64,000 nt of DNA from Megascapheus bottae (Eukaryota; Chordata; Mammalia; Rodentia; Geomyidae): the NCBI GenBank assembly GCA_024803745.1, contig JANJXV010000043.1, positions 2,439,501 to 2,503,500 on the forward strand, in the 5' to 3' direction. Below are positions 1 to 13,600 of the stretch, one piece after another. How positions within the stretch are numbered: position 1 is the first letter of the stretch; every line of letters begins with the position of its first letter. A model generated the notes under the pieces. That model did not search any database and was not told where the DNA came from. It saw only the letters and a list, made by a program, of their open reading frames with translations. The position numbers and the translations under genes are program-made.

Positions 1-1762
1 AACCCTCAACATAACCCTCAACCTACCCTAAAACTAAGCCTAACCCACACCCCCACCGTCACCCTAAACCTAACCCTTACCCTAACTCTAAACCTAACCC
101 TCACACTCACCCTAACCCTAACCCTAAATCAAATACAAAACCTAGCACTACTCTAACCCTATACATAACCCTAACCCTAACCCTAATCCTAACCCTAACC
201 CTAACCCTAACCCTCGTCCTACCCTAACCTTAACCTTAACCACAAACCTAATCCTAACCCTAAACCTAACGCTAAACCTAAACTTAACCCTAACCCTAAC
301 CCTAATCGTAACCATAAAGGACCCTAACCATCACCATCACCCTCACCCTAACCCTAGCCCTCACTCTCACCCTCAACCTAACCCTAACCCAAACCCTAAG
401 ACTAACACTAACACAAACCCTAACCCTAACTATAACCCTAATCCTAACCCTCCACCTCACCCTCACCCTAACCCTAACCCTAAGCCTAAACCTCACCATC
501 ACCCTAACCCTAACACTAACCCTAACCCTAACCGTCACCCTCAACCTAACCCTAACTCTAACCCTAAACCTTAACCTCAACCTCTCACCCTCCCCCTACC
601 CCGACCACTAACCCTAACACACCCTAAACCTCACCCTCACTCTAACCCCAGTCCTAACCATAAACCTATACATAGACCTAACACTTACCCTCAACCTTGC
701 CCTTACCCTAACCCTCAACCCAATCCTAACCCTAACCCTAACCCTCACCGGAACCTCACCCTATCCCTAACGCTAACCCTAAACCTAATCCTCACCCTCT
801 GCCTCAGGCTAAACCAACCCTTACCCTAACCCTAAACCTAACACTCTCCCTCACCTTCAACCTAACCCTAATCCTAACCATAACCATAACCCTCACCCTA
901 ATCCAAAACTTAAACTTAACCCAACCCTAACACTAGTACTAGCCCTGACCCTAACCCTAACCCTAACCCTAACCCTAACCCTCACCCTCACCCTAACTCT
1001 AACCCTAACCCTAATTCTAACCCAACCCTCACCCTAACCCTAACCCTAACCCTAACCCTAACCCAACCCTCATCCTAACCCTAATCCTAAATCTATCCCT
1101 AACCCTAACCATAACCCTCACCCTAACCCTAACTCTATCCCTCACTTTAACCCTAAACATAAACCTAACCCTAACGATAACCCTAACCCTAACCCTAACC
1201 CTCACCCTAAACCTAACCCTAACACTAACTTTAAACCTCACCCTCACCCTCACACTAACCCTAACCCTAACCCTCACCCTAATCCTCACCCCTAAACGTA
1301 GCCCTATCCCAAACCCTAACCCGAAAGCTAACCATATCCCTAACCTCACCCTCAACCTAACCCTAGCCCTAACACTAAACCTAACCCTAACTCTCACCCT
1401 AACGGTCACCCTCAACCTAACCCTAACCCTAACCGTAATCCTAATCTGAAGACCCACCCTAACCCACACCCTTACCATAACCCTAAATCTATCCCTAACC
1501 CTAACCCTCACCCTCACCTTATACGTAACTGACACCCTCACACTCACCCTTACCATAACTCTAACCCTAACCCTAACCCAAACCCAAACAGTAACCCCAA
1601 ACCTAACCCCAACCCTATCCCTAACCAAAAACCTAACCCTAACCCTAAACCACTAACACTAACCCAAACCCTAACCTTAAACCTAACCTGAACCGTAACC
1701 CTAACACTAACCCTCACCTTAACACTAACCCTCACTCTAACCTTAACCCTAACCTTAACCCT

Positions 1763-1908
1763 AAAAATAACCGCTAATTCCAACCCTAACACTAACCCTA
1801 GTCCTAGGCCTAATCCTAACCATATACATGACCCTAAACCTAACACTAACACAAATCCTAACCCTAACCCTAAAATTAACCCTAACCCAAACCCTAACAG
1901 TGTGTCCC
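1763..1908 (+). repeat. Higher-order marker module in telomeric array (partial)
   Basis: AAAAATAACC at 1763, a CCTAGTCCTAGG block near 1797, then AGTGTGTCCC ending at 1908, followed by CTTCATGCTAACCCTC. The same ordered set recurs elsewhere in the array. This copy lacks the AAGGGTCCC marker. Confidence 0.6.
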
Positions 1909-2318
1909 TAAACCTAACCCTCACCTTCATGCTAACCCTCTACCCTAACCCTTACCCTGACATTAACCCTAACCCTAATCCACACCCATACCCTCAACCT
2001 CACCATCAACCTAAACCCAAACTTAAAACTAAACCTAACCATAACCCTCAACCTCACCCTTATCCTAACACTAATCCTAACCCTCACCCTAGCAATAATC
2101 CTAACCCTAACCCTAACCATAACCATAAATTTAACCCTCACCGTCACCCTCAACCTAACCCTAACTCTCACCCTCACCCTGACCCTAAGCTTAACCCTCA
2201 CCCTAATCCAAACACTATCCCTAAATCTAACCCTATCCCAAACCTTAACCCTAACCCTAACCGTAACACTAACTCACACCCTAATCGTATCCCTAAACCT
2301 AACCTTAATCCTAACCCT

Positions 2319-2476
2319 AAAAATAACCCCTAACTCCTAACCCTAACCGAAAAACTAACCGTAAGGGTCTCTAACACTAACCCTAATCCCAACTCTAACC
2401 CTAACCTTAGTCATAACCCTAACCCTAACCATTAACCTAACGTAACCATAACCCTAACCCTAACCCAAAGTGTCCC
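2319..2476 (+). repeat. Higher-order marker module in telomeric array
   Basis: AAAAATAACCCC (2319-2330), then AAGGGTCTC (2363-2371), then AAGTGTCCC (2468-2476). The order and spacing (about 44 and 105 bases) match other copies in the array. The intervening sequence is ordinary degenerate hexamers. Confidence 0.7.
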
Positions 2477-4238
2477 TAACCCTAACCCTAAACCTAACCC
2501 TCACCCTCACGCTAACCCTACCCTAATCCTCACCCTAACCCTAACCCTAACCCTAAAACTAAACCTAACCATAACCCACAACCTCACCCTAATCCTAACC
2601 CTAATCCTAACCCTCTCCCTACCTTAATCCTAATCCTAACCCTCTCCCTACCTTAATCCTAACCCTAACTCTAACTCTAACCTTAACCGTTACCCTAACC
2701 CTAGCCCTTAACCTAAACCTAACCCTAAATCTAACTTTAACCCTTACCCTCACCCTTACCCTAACCCGAAACCTTAACCTAACCCTAAACCAAACACTAA
2801 CCCAAAACCTAACCCTAACCCAAACCCTAACCGTAATCCTAACCCGAACCCAAACCCTAACCAAGTCCTAGCCCTAAACCTATACATAACCCTAACTCTA
2901 ACCCTAACCCTAACCCTAAAGTTAACCCTAACCCTAACCCTAACCATAACCCTAACCCAAACCCTAACCCTAACCCTAAAATTAACTCTAAACCTAACAC
3001 TAACCCTAAGTGTCCCTAACCCTAACCCTAACACTAACACTCACCTTCATGCTAATCCTCTACCCTAACCCTTACCCTAACCTTAACGCTAACCCTAATC
3101 CTCACCCATACCCTCACCCTCACAATCACCCTAACACTAAACCTAAAACTAAATATAACCATAACCCTCAACATCACCCTAATGCTAACCCTCACTCTAA
3201 CCCTAATCCTAACCTTAACCCTAACCCTAACTCTAACCTTAACCATTACCCTAACACTAACCCTCACCCTAACCCTTACCCTAACCATAACTTTAACCCT
3301 CACCCTCACCCTCACCGTAACCCTCACCCTAACCCTAAATCTCATCCTAACCCTAACCCTAAACTTAACTCTAACCCTAACCTTAACCCTAGCCTAACCC
3401 TAACCCTCAACCTTGCCCTTACCCTAACCCTCACCCCAATCCTAACCCTCACCGTCACCCTAACCGTAACCCTAAACCTAACCCGCACCCTCACCCTAAC
3501 TCTAACCCTAACCCTAACCCAAACCTCACCCTAACCCTTTTCCTAAATCTACCACTAACCCTAACCCTAACCCTCACCCTAACCCTAACTCTGCCCCACA
3601 CCTTAACCCTAAACATAACCCTAACCCTAACCCTAACCGTAACCGTAACCCTAAGCCTCACCCTAAAGCTATCTCTAACCCTAACTTTAACCTCACCCTC
3701 ACACTAACCCTAACCCTCACCCTAACCCTCACCCTAACCCTCACCCTAAACCTCACCTCAAAACGTAGCCCTATCCCAAACCCTAAACCGAAACCTAACT
3801 ATAACCCTAATCTCACCCTCAACCTAACCCTAACCCTAACACTAAACCTAACCCTAACGCTAACCCTAACGCTCACTCTCAACCTAACCCTCATCCTAAC
3901 CATAACCCTAACCTGAACCCTCACCCTAACCCTCATCCTAACCCTAACCCTAACACTAACCCTCACCCTCAGCCTAAACCTAACCGACACCCTCACAGTC
4001 ACCCTTACCATAACCCTAACCCTAACCCTAACCCTAACCCAAACAGTAACCCCAACCTAACCCCAACCATATCCCTAACCCAAAACCTAACCCTAACCCT
4101 CACCCTAACCCTAACCCTCACCCTCGCCTTAACCCTAACCCTAACCGTAACCCTAACTTGAACCCTAACCTTAACCGTAACCCTAACACTAACCCTCACC
4201 CTAACACTAACCCTCACTCTAACCCTAACCCTAATCCT

Positions 4239-4386
4239 GAAAATAACCCCTAATTCCAACCCTAACCCTAACCCTAGTCCTAGGCCTAATCCTAAACATA
4301 AACATGACTCTAAACCTAACACTAACCCAAACCCTAACCCTAACACTAAAATTAACTCTAAACCTAACACTAACCCTAAGTGTCCC
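4239..4386 (+). repeat. Higher-order marker module in telomeric array
   Basis: GAAAATAACCCC (4239-4250), CCTAGTCCTAGG near 4273 and AAGTGTCCC (4378-4386), then CTTCATGCTAACCCTC. Closely resembles the module at 1763-1908, including the missing AAGGGTCCC, which suggests these two form a subtype. Confidence 0.65.
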
Positions 4387-5324
4387 TAACCCTAACCCTA
4401 CCCTAACCCTTACCCTCACCTTCATGCTAACCCTCTACCCTAACCCTTACCCTAACCTTAACCCTGAACCTATCCTCACCCATACCCTCACCCTCACAAT
4501 CACCCTAACCCTAAACCTAAAACTAAATCTAACCATAACCATCAACCTCACCCTAATGCTAACCCTAATCCTAACCCTCACCCTAGCCCTAATCCTAACC
4601 CTAATCCTAACCCTAACTCTAACCTTAACCGTTACCCTTACACTAACCCTCACCCTAAACCTAACCCTAACAATAACTTTAACCCTCACCCTAAACCTAA
4701 CATGAACACTAACCCTAACCATAAAAAACCCTAACCTACCCTTACCCTAATCCTAACCCGAACCCTAACCCTAACACGAACCCTAACCCTAAACCAAGTC
4801 CTAGCCCTAAACCTATACATAACCCTCACCCTAAACCTAAACCTAACCCTAAAATTAACCCTAACCCAAACCCTAACAATAAGGGGCCCTAACCCAAAAC
4901 CTAAAGCTAACCCTAACCCTAACCCTAACCTTCATCCTAACCCTCACCCTAAACATCACCCGCACCCTGACCCTGACCCTCACCCTCATCCTCAATCTCA
5001 CCCTAACCCTCACCGTCACCCTGACACTAACCCTAACCCTAACCATAACCCAAATCCTAACCATAACCCTACCTTTAACCCTAACCCCCACATTCACCCT
5101 CACCCTCTCACTAACCCTAACCCTTACCCTAACCCTAATCCTAACCCTCACCCTAACCCTAACTCTAACCCTCTCACCCTCACCCTGATCCTAAGCTTAA
5201 CCTTCACCCTAACCCAAACACGATCCCTAAATCTAACCCTATCCCAAACCCTAACCCTAACCCTGACTGTAACACTAACCCACACCCTAATCCTACCCCT
5301 AAACCTAACCCTTACCCTAACCCT

Positions 5325-5471
5325 AAAAATAACCCCTAACTCCTAACCCTAACCGTAAGGATCCCTAACACTAACCCTAATACCAACTCTAACCCTAACC
5401 CTAGTCCTAATCCTAACCCTAACTGTAAACCTAACCCTAACAATAACCCTAACCCTAACCCTAAGTGTCCC
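5325..5471 (+). repeat. Higher-order marker module in telomeric array
   Basis: AAAAATAACCCC (5325-5336), AAGGATCCC (5357-5365), CCTAGTCCTAA near 5399 and AAGTGTCCC (5463-5471). The spacing of 106 bases between the second and last markers nearly equals the 105 seen at 2363-2468. Confidence 0.7.
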
Positions 5472-7260
5472 TAACCCTAATACTAAACCTAACCCTCACC
5501 CTTACACTAAACCTCACCCTAATCCTCACCCTAATCCTAACCCTAAAACTAAGCCTAACAATAACCCCCAATCTCAACAAATCCTAACCCTAACCCTAAC
5601 CCTAAAACTAAACTTAACCATAAACCTCACTCTCACCCTTACCCTAACCCTAACCCTCAACCGTACCCTAGCCCTAATACTAAAACTAACCCTAACCCTC
5701 ATCCTAACATTAAACCTAACTCTAACCATAGCCCTAACTCTAACCCTCAACCGCATCCGAACCCTAACCCAAACCCTAACCCTAAACCTAATCTTAAACC
5801 AAACCCTAACCCTAACCCTCTCCCTAACCCAAACACTAACCCTAACCCTAACCCAAGCCTTAGCCCTTAACCTATACATACTCCTAACCCTAACCCTAAC
5901 CCTAACCCTAACCTTATCCCCAACCCAAACCCTAACCCTAACCCTAAGGTCCCTAACACTAACCCTAACCCTAAACTTAACCATAACCTTCAGCCTAGCC
6001 CTCACCTTAACCGTCCCCGTCATCCTAACCCTCACCTTCACCCTCATTTTCATCCTAACCCTCACTCTCACCCTGACATTAATCCTAACCCTAACCCTAA
6101 CCCAAACCATAACCATAACCCTAACCTTAATCCTATCCCTCACCTTCAACCTCACCCTCACACTAACCCTAACCCTAACCCTAAACCTAAACCTAACCTT
6201 CACCCTAACCATATGGAACTCTAATGCTCAACCTCACCCTCAACCTAAGACTAACCCTCACTCTCACTGTAACCCTAACCCGAACTCCAACCCTAACACT
6301 AACCATCACCCTAACACTCTCACTCACCCTAGGGCTAAACCTAACCCCAATCCTAACTCTCACCCTAACCCTCACTCTCACATTAACCCTCACCCTAACC
6401 CTCACCCTCATCCTCACCCTTACCCTCACTCTCAACCTCATCCTAACTCTAAACCTAACCCTAACTCTTACCATCACACTAAACCTACCCCTAACCCTAA
6501 CCCTAATCCTAAACCTAATACGAAATCTAACCCTAACCATAACCCTTACGATAACCCCCAATCTAACCCTCACCCTCACCCTAACCCCAACTCTAACCAT
6601 TATCCTACCCCTAAACCTAACCCTAACTCTAACCCACACCCTTACCCTAACCCTAACCATAACTCTAACACTCACCTAACCCTCACCCCAATGCTCACCC
6701 TAACCCATAACCTTACCCTCAACCCAACCCTCACCCTCACCCTCACCCTAAACCTAAACCTAAACCTAACCCTAACCCTAACCCTAAACCTCACTCTCAA
6801 CCTAATCCTAATATTAACCCTACCCTAACCCTAACCCTCACCCTAACCCTAATCCTAACCTTAACCCAAATCCTAACCCTCACCCTAACCTTAAACCTAA
6901 CCCTCAAGCTCACCCTAACCATAACAGTAGCCCTCACACTTTCACTCACCTTAACCCTAACCCTCACCATAAACCTAACCCTAACCCTAATCCTAACCCT
7001 AACACTAAAACTCCTAAATCTAACCTCACCCTAACCCTAAGGGTCCATAACCTAACCCTAATCCTAACCTGAACCTAACCCTAGTCCTAGCCATAACCCA
7101 TATTATAAACCTAACTGTAAACATAAACCTAAGGCTAACCCAAACATTAACCTTATTCTTAAACCTAACCCTAAACATAACCCTAAACCTAACCCTCACC
7201 CCCAACCTAGCCCTAAACCTAACCATAACCCTAACGCTCACCCTAACCCTAACCCTAAAC

Positions 7261-7612
7261 CTACCCCTCACCCTCACCCTCAAACCTCATATTAACCCTA
7301 ATACTAACCCTAACCCTAACCCTAACCCTCACCCTAACCCTCACCCTCACCCTAAACCTCACCCTAACTATGACCCTAACCCTAACACTCACCCTAACCC
7401 TCACCCTCACCATAACCCTCACCCTCACCCTCACCCTCACCCTTACCCTCGCTCTCACAATCACCCCAACCCTAAACCTAAACCTCACCCTAACCCAAAC
7501 CCTAACCCTCACCCTCACCCTAACCCTCTCCCTAACCCTAACCCTCACCATAACCCTCACCCTAACCCTCACACTAATGTCACCCTCACCACAACCCCCA
7601 CCCTAATCCTCG
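7261..7612 (+). repeat. CCCTCA (TGAGGG)-enriched block in telomeric array
   Basis: Here the CCCTCA variant dominates, in consecutive runs (for example 7400-7450), instead of CCCTAA. TGAGGG is a known variant of proximal mammalian telomeric DNA. Local enrichment suggests tandem amplification of one variant unit rather than random point mutation. Confidence 0.6.
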
Positions 7613-9006
7613 CTCTCAACCTCACCCTAACACTAACCCTAAGCCTAAACCTAACCCTAACCCTAACCCTAACCTTAACCACACTATCACCCTCACGCTA
7701 ACGGTAACCATATTCCTAACCCTAAACCAAAAAATAACCCTAAACCTAACCTTATCAAAACCCTAAACCTAACCCCATCCCTAACCCTCACTCTCGCCCT
7801 AATCTAACTCAAACCCTAACCCTAACCAAAACCCTAGCCTATCACTCATCCTCACCCTAACCCTAACATTCAACCTCACCCTAACACTAGCCCTAACCCT
7901 AACCCTAATCCTCAACCTAACCCTCACCCTAACCCTCACCTAACCCTAACTCTAAACCTAACCCTCACCCTAAACCTAACCGTAACCGTAACCCTAACCC
8001 TAACACCCAATCTAAACTTAACAATAACCCTAACCCTTACCCTCTCTAACCCTAACCCTAATCTTAACCCTTACCCTAACCCTAAACCAAACCCTAACCT
8101 TATCCTAACCCTAACCCCAACCCTGACACTAAGCCTAACCCTTACCCTAAACCTAACCATAGACCTAACCCTAACCCTCTAACTTACCCTCACCCTAATC
8201 CTCACCCCAATCCTAACCCTAACCCTAACCCTCACTGTAACTCTCATCCTAACACTAAACCAAACCCTAAACCTAAACCTAACCTTAAACCTAACGCTAA
8301 ACCTGACATTAACCCTAACTCTAACCAAAACTGTAACCATAAGGGACCCTAACCCTAACCATGACCCAAACCCTCACTGTAACCCTCAGCCTCACCCTAA
8401 ACCTAACCCTTACCCTAACCCTAAACCTAACCCTCACCCTCATCTTCACCCTAACCTTAAACCTAACCCTAACCTTAACCGAAACCTAACCCTAGTACTA
8501 GCCCTGACCCTAACCATAAACATAACCCTAACCTAGCCAAAAGCTGAATCCTAACCCTCACCCTAACTCTTAACCTCACCCTTACCCTCACCCCAACCCA
8601 AAACCTAAACCTAACCCTGACCCTCACCCTCACCCTAACACTAACCCTAACCCTAACCCTAACCCTAAACGGAACGCTCACCTCAACCCTAATCCTAAAC
8701 CTCACCCTCACCCTAAACCTAACCGACACTCTCACACTCACCCTTACCATACCCATAACCCTAACCCTAACAATAACCATAACCCAAATCCTAACCATAA
8801 CCCTAACCTTAACCCTCACCCTCACACCAACCCTAACACTAACCCTAACCATAATACTAACCCTCACCCTAAACCTAACTCTAACCCTAAATCTCACTCT
8901 CACCCTATCCCTAAACCTAGCCCTATCCCAAACCCTAACACTAACCCTAAACATAACCCTAACTCTCACCCTAAGCCTAACCCTAGCCCTAAATGTAACC
9001 CTAACC

Positions 9007-9183
9007 AAAAAATAACCCCTAACTCCAAATCCTAACCCTAACCCTAACAGTAAGGGTCCCTAACACTAACCCTAATCCCAACCCGAACCCTAACCCAAAC
9101 CCTAATATAAACCTAACCTTAACCTTAACCCTAACCGTAACCCTAATATAAACTCTAACATTAACCTTAACACTAAGTGTCCC
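9007..9183 (+). repeat. Higher-order marker module in telomeric array
   Basis: AAAAAATAACCCC (9007-9019), AAGGGTCCC (9052-9060) and AAGTGTCCC (9175-9183) in the usual order. A second partial set follows: AAAAATAAC near 9287, AAGGGTCCC near 9330, CAGGTCCTAGCCC near 9373. Confidence 0.7.
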
Positions 9184-10456
9184 TCACCATAACCCTAACA
9201 CTAACACTAACGCTAACCCAAACCCTAACCCTAATGATAACCATAACCCTCATCCGCACCCTTACCCTAACCCTAACCCTAACCCAAAAATAACAACTAA
9301 TGCCTAACCCTAATCCTAACCTTAAACCTAAGGGTCCCTAACCCTATCCCTAATACTAACCCTAACCCTAACCCAGGTCCTAGCCCTAACCTTAACCATA
9401 AACCTAACCCTAACCCTGACCCTAACGCTAACCCTAACCTTAATGGTCACCCTAAGCCTAACCCTAAGTAACCCTCACCCCAACCCATACCGTAAACTCA
9501 TCCTCACGTTAACCCTCACCCTAAACTTCACCCTAACCCCAAACCTAATCCTCAACCTAAACTTCACCTTAACCCTAACCCTAACTTTAACCCTAACCTT
9601 CACCTTAACCCCACCCCAAACCTTAACCCTAACCCTAAACCTAACCCTAAATCTAACACTCACGCTAATCCCCACCGTCACCTTAACCCTAATCCTAACC
9701 ATAAACCTAACCATAAACCTAAACCTAACTCTCACCCGAAACCTCACCCTATCCCTAACCCTAAACCTAACCACAACTATAACCCTAATACTAACCCTCA
9801 ACCTAAACCTAACCCTAACCCTAACCTTTACCCTCACCCTCTCCCTCATCATAACCCTAACCCTAAACCAAACCCTAAACCTAACCCTCACCCTAACCCT
9901 AAACCTAACCCTAACCCTAACCCTGACATAACTCTCACCCTCACCCTAACCCTAACACTCACCTTAACCCTAATCCTAACCCTAACCCTCACCCTCACCC
10001 TAACCCTACACCTAACCCTATACCTCACCCTAACCCTAACCTTAACCCTCACCCTTACCCTAACCCTGACCCTAAACCTAACCCTAACCCTAACCCTCTA
10101 CCTAACCCTCATCCTCACCCTAACCCTAACCCTAACACTAAACCTAAACCTCACTCTAAACCTCACTCTAACCCTAACTTTTACCCAAACCATCAACCTC
10201 ACCCTAACACTATAGACACCCTCACGTGCACCCTCACCCTAACCCTAACTCTAAACCTAACCCAAACCTTGACGCTAACACTTAACCTAAGCCTAACCCT
10301 AAACCTAACCCTAACACTCAACCTCACCGTCACTCTAACCCGAACCTTCACCCTCACCATAACCCTAACCCTAACACTAAGACTAACACTAACACTCACC
10401 ATAACCCTAACCCTAACCCTAAACCTCACCCTAACCCTAACCCTAACACTAAGCCT

Positions 10457-10606
10457 AAAAATAACCCCTAATTCCTAACGCAATCCCTAACAATAACCCT
10501 GTTTGCTTAACCCTAATCCTAATACTAACTCTACCATAACCCTAGTCCTAGTCCTAAGCCTAACCATAAACCTAACCCTCACCCTAACCCTAACCCTAAG
10601 TATCCC
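10457..10606 (+). repeat. Higher-order marker module in telomeric array
   Basis: AAAAATAACCCC (10457-10468), CCTAGTCCTAGTCCTAAG near 10541 and AAGTATCCC (10598-10606). The AAGGGTCCC marker is not recognisable in this copy. Confidence 0.6.
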
Positions 10607-13600
10607 TAACCCTAAACCTAACCACAACCCTCACGCTCAGGCTAACCCTGACCCTAACCCTCACCCTACCCTAACCCTACCCCTCAACCTGACCCTCACC
10701 CTATTCCTAACCCTAACCCCAGCCCTAACCCTAAACCTCACCCTAACCCTAACACACACCCTCACCCTAACCCTAACCGTAACCTAACACTAACCCTTAA
10801 ACTCACCCTAACCCAAACCCTAACCCTAATCCTCAACCTAATCCTAAATGTAACCCTAACCCTAAACCACACCCTAACCATAACTCTAACTCTCACCCTA
10901 ACCCTCACCCTAATCCTCACCCTCACCCTTACCCTAACCCTAATCCTAACCCTAACCCTACCCTCACCCTAAACCTAACGCTAACCCTAACATTAACCCT
11001 AAACTAACCTAACCCTAACCCTAACTTTAACCTTTACCCTCACCCTCAACCTAACCCTAAAATGAATCCTAACCCTAAACCAAAACCTAACCCTAAAAAT
11101 AACCCTAATGCTAACCCTAACCGAAACCCTAATCCTAACCCCAACACTAGTCCTAATGCTAATCATAGCCCTAGCCCTAAACCCATAGGTAACCTAAACC
11201 CTAAATGTAACCCTAACCCTAAACTAACCTTAACCCAAACCCTAACCCTAAGGCTACCTAACCCTAACAATAACCCTCACCCTAACCCTAACCTAAAACT
11301 TCACCCTAACCCTCGGCCAAAACCTCACTCTCACACTAACCTTAACCCTCACCCTAACCCTAATCTTAACCCTAACCCTAACCCTAATCCTAACCCTAAC
11401 CCTGACCCTAATCCTCACACTAACCCTAACCCTAACCCTTAACCCTAACCCTAAACCTCAACCTCACCCTCATACTAACCCTCACCCTAAGTCTAACCCA
11501 AACCTTCACCCTAACTCTAACCCTAACCCTCATCCTCACCCTCACCCTAACCTAACCCTCACCCTAACCCTAACACTAAACCAATCCCTATCCCAAAACC
11601 TAACCCTAACTCTAACCCTAACCCTCACCCTCACCATAAAACTAACCCTAACACTCACCCTCACCCTAACCTTAAACCCAACCCTCACCCTAACCCTCAC
11701 CCTAACCAGAACAGTCACACTCACCCTAACCCTCACCCTTGCCCTAACCCTAACCCCAACCCAAACCCGAACCCTAACACTAACAGTAAACCTAACCCTC
11801 ACCGTTACCCTCAACCTCACCCTCACCCTAAACCGAACCCTAACCCTAACCATAACTATAACCCTAACCCTCACCCTAACCCTAAACCTAACCCTAACCC
11901 TAACCTTCACCCTAATGCTCAGCCTCACCCTAACCCTAATCCTAACCCTAACCCTAATCCAAACCTAACCCTAACCCTAACTATAACTCTAACCCTAACA
12001 CTAACCCTCATCCTAACCCTAACCCTAACAATAACCCTCACCCTAACACTAATCCTAACCCTAACAAAACACTAAAATTCACTCTAACCCTAACCCTCAC
12101 CCTAACACCCAACCTAACCCTAATCCTAACCCTAACAGTCACCCTATCCTTCACCCTCACCCTAACCCTAACCCTAACCCTCACCCTCACCCTAACCCTA
12201 ACCATAAACCTAAACCTAACCCTAAACCTAATGCTAACCATAATATTAACCCTAATCCTAACCCTAACCCTAACCCTAACCTTACCCTCACACTAACACT
12301 CACACTAACCCTAACCCTAACGGTAACACTAACAATAAACCTCTCACTAAGCCTAACTGTTACACTAACCCTCACCCTAACTCTCACCCTTACACTGAAC
12401 CTACTCCTAATCCTAACCCTAAGGGTCCCGAAACCTAACCCTAATTCTAACCCTAATCCTAACCCTAGTCCTAACCCTAAATCTAAACTTAACCCTAACC
12501 CTAAACCTTACCCTAACCCTATATATAACCCTCACCCTAACCATAACCATAACCAAAACCCTCACCCTAACTGTAACCATAACCCTAACCCAAACTGTAA
12601 CCGTAACCCTAACCCAAACCTAAACCTAACTTTAACCCTAACCCTCACCTTCACCCTACCCCTAACCCTAACCCTCACCCTAACCCTAATCCTAACCCTC
12701 ACCATTATCCTAACCCTACCCGTAACCCTAAACCTAACACTGACCCTAATCCACACCCTCACCCTAACAGTAATTCTAACCATATCCCTAACCATAGACT
12801 TAACCCTAACCCTCACCTTATACTTACCCTATACCTACCCCTAACTCTAACCCTAAACCTAAACCTAACCACAACCCTAACCTAACCCTAGCCCTAAAAC
12901 TAACCCCAACTCTAACGTTAACCCTCACCCTCTCCCTCTCCCTCACCCTCGCCCTAACCCTAACTATAAACCAAACCCTAATCCTAAACCTAAACCTAAC
13001 CCTAAACCCAAACCTAATCCCAATACTAACCCTAACCCTAACCCTCAACCTCACCCTCACCCTAAACCTAACCTTCACCCTGACCCTAACCCTAAACCTA
13101 ACACTAACCCAGACCCTAACCCTAACCCTCATCCTAACCCTAACCGTAAACCTAACCATTAACCTAAATCTTACCCTAACCCAAATCCTAAACCCAATAC
13201 TCACCCTCACCCTCACCCTAACCCTAACCTTCTGGCTAACCCTAACCCTAAATCTCACCCTCACCCTAACTATAACCCTAATCCTCATCCTTACCCTAAC
13301 CCTCCCTCCCAACCTCACCCTAACACTAACCATAACCCCCACCCTCAATCTCAACCTGACCAGCACTCTCACCCTCACCCTCACCCTAACCATAACCCTC
13401 ACCCAAACCATATCCCTCAGCCTCACCCTAACCCTCACCCTCAACCTTATTCTCAAGCTCATTTTCACCCTAACCGTAACCCTAACCCTCACCCTAACCC
13501 TAACCCTAACATAACACTCATCCTAACCCAAACCCTAAAACTAATCCTAACCCTAACCCTCACTCTAACCCTAACCCTACCCTAATGCTAAACCTAACCC

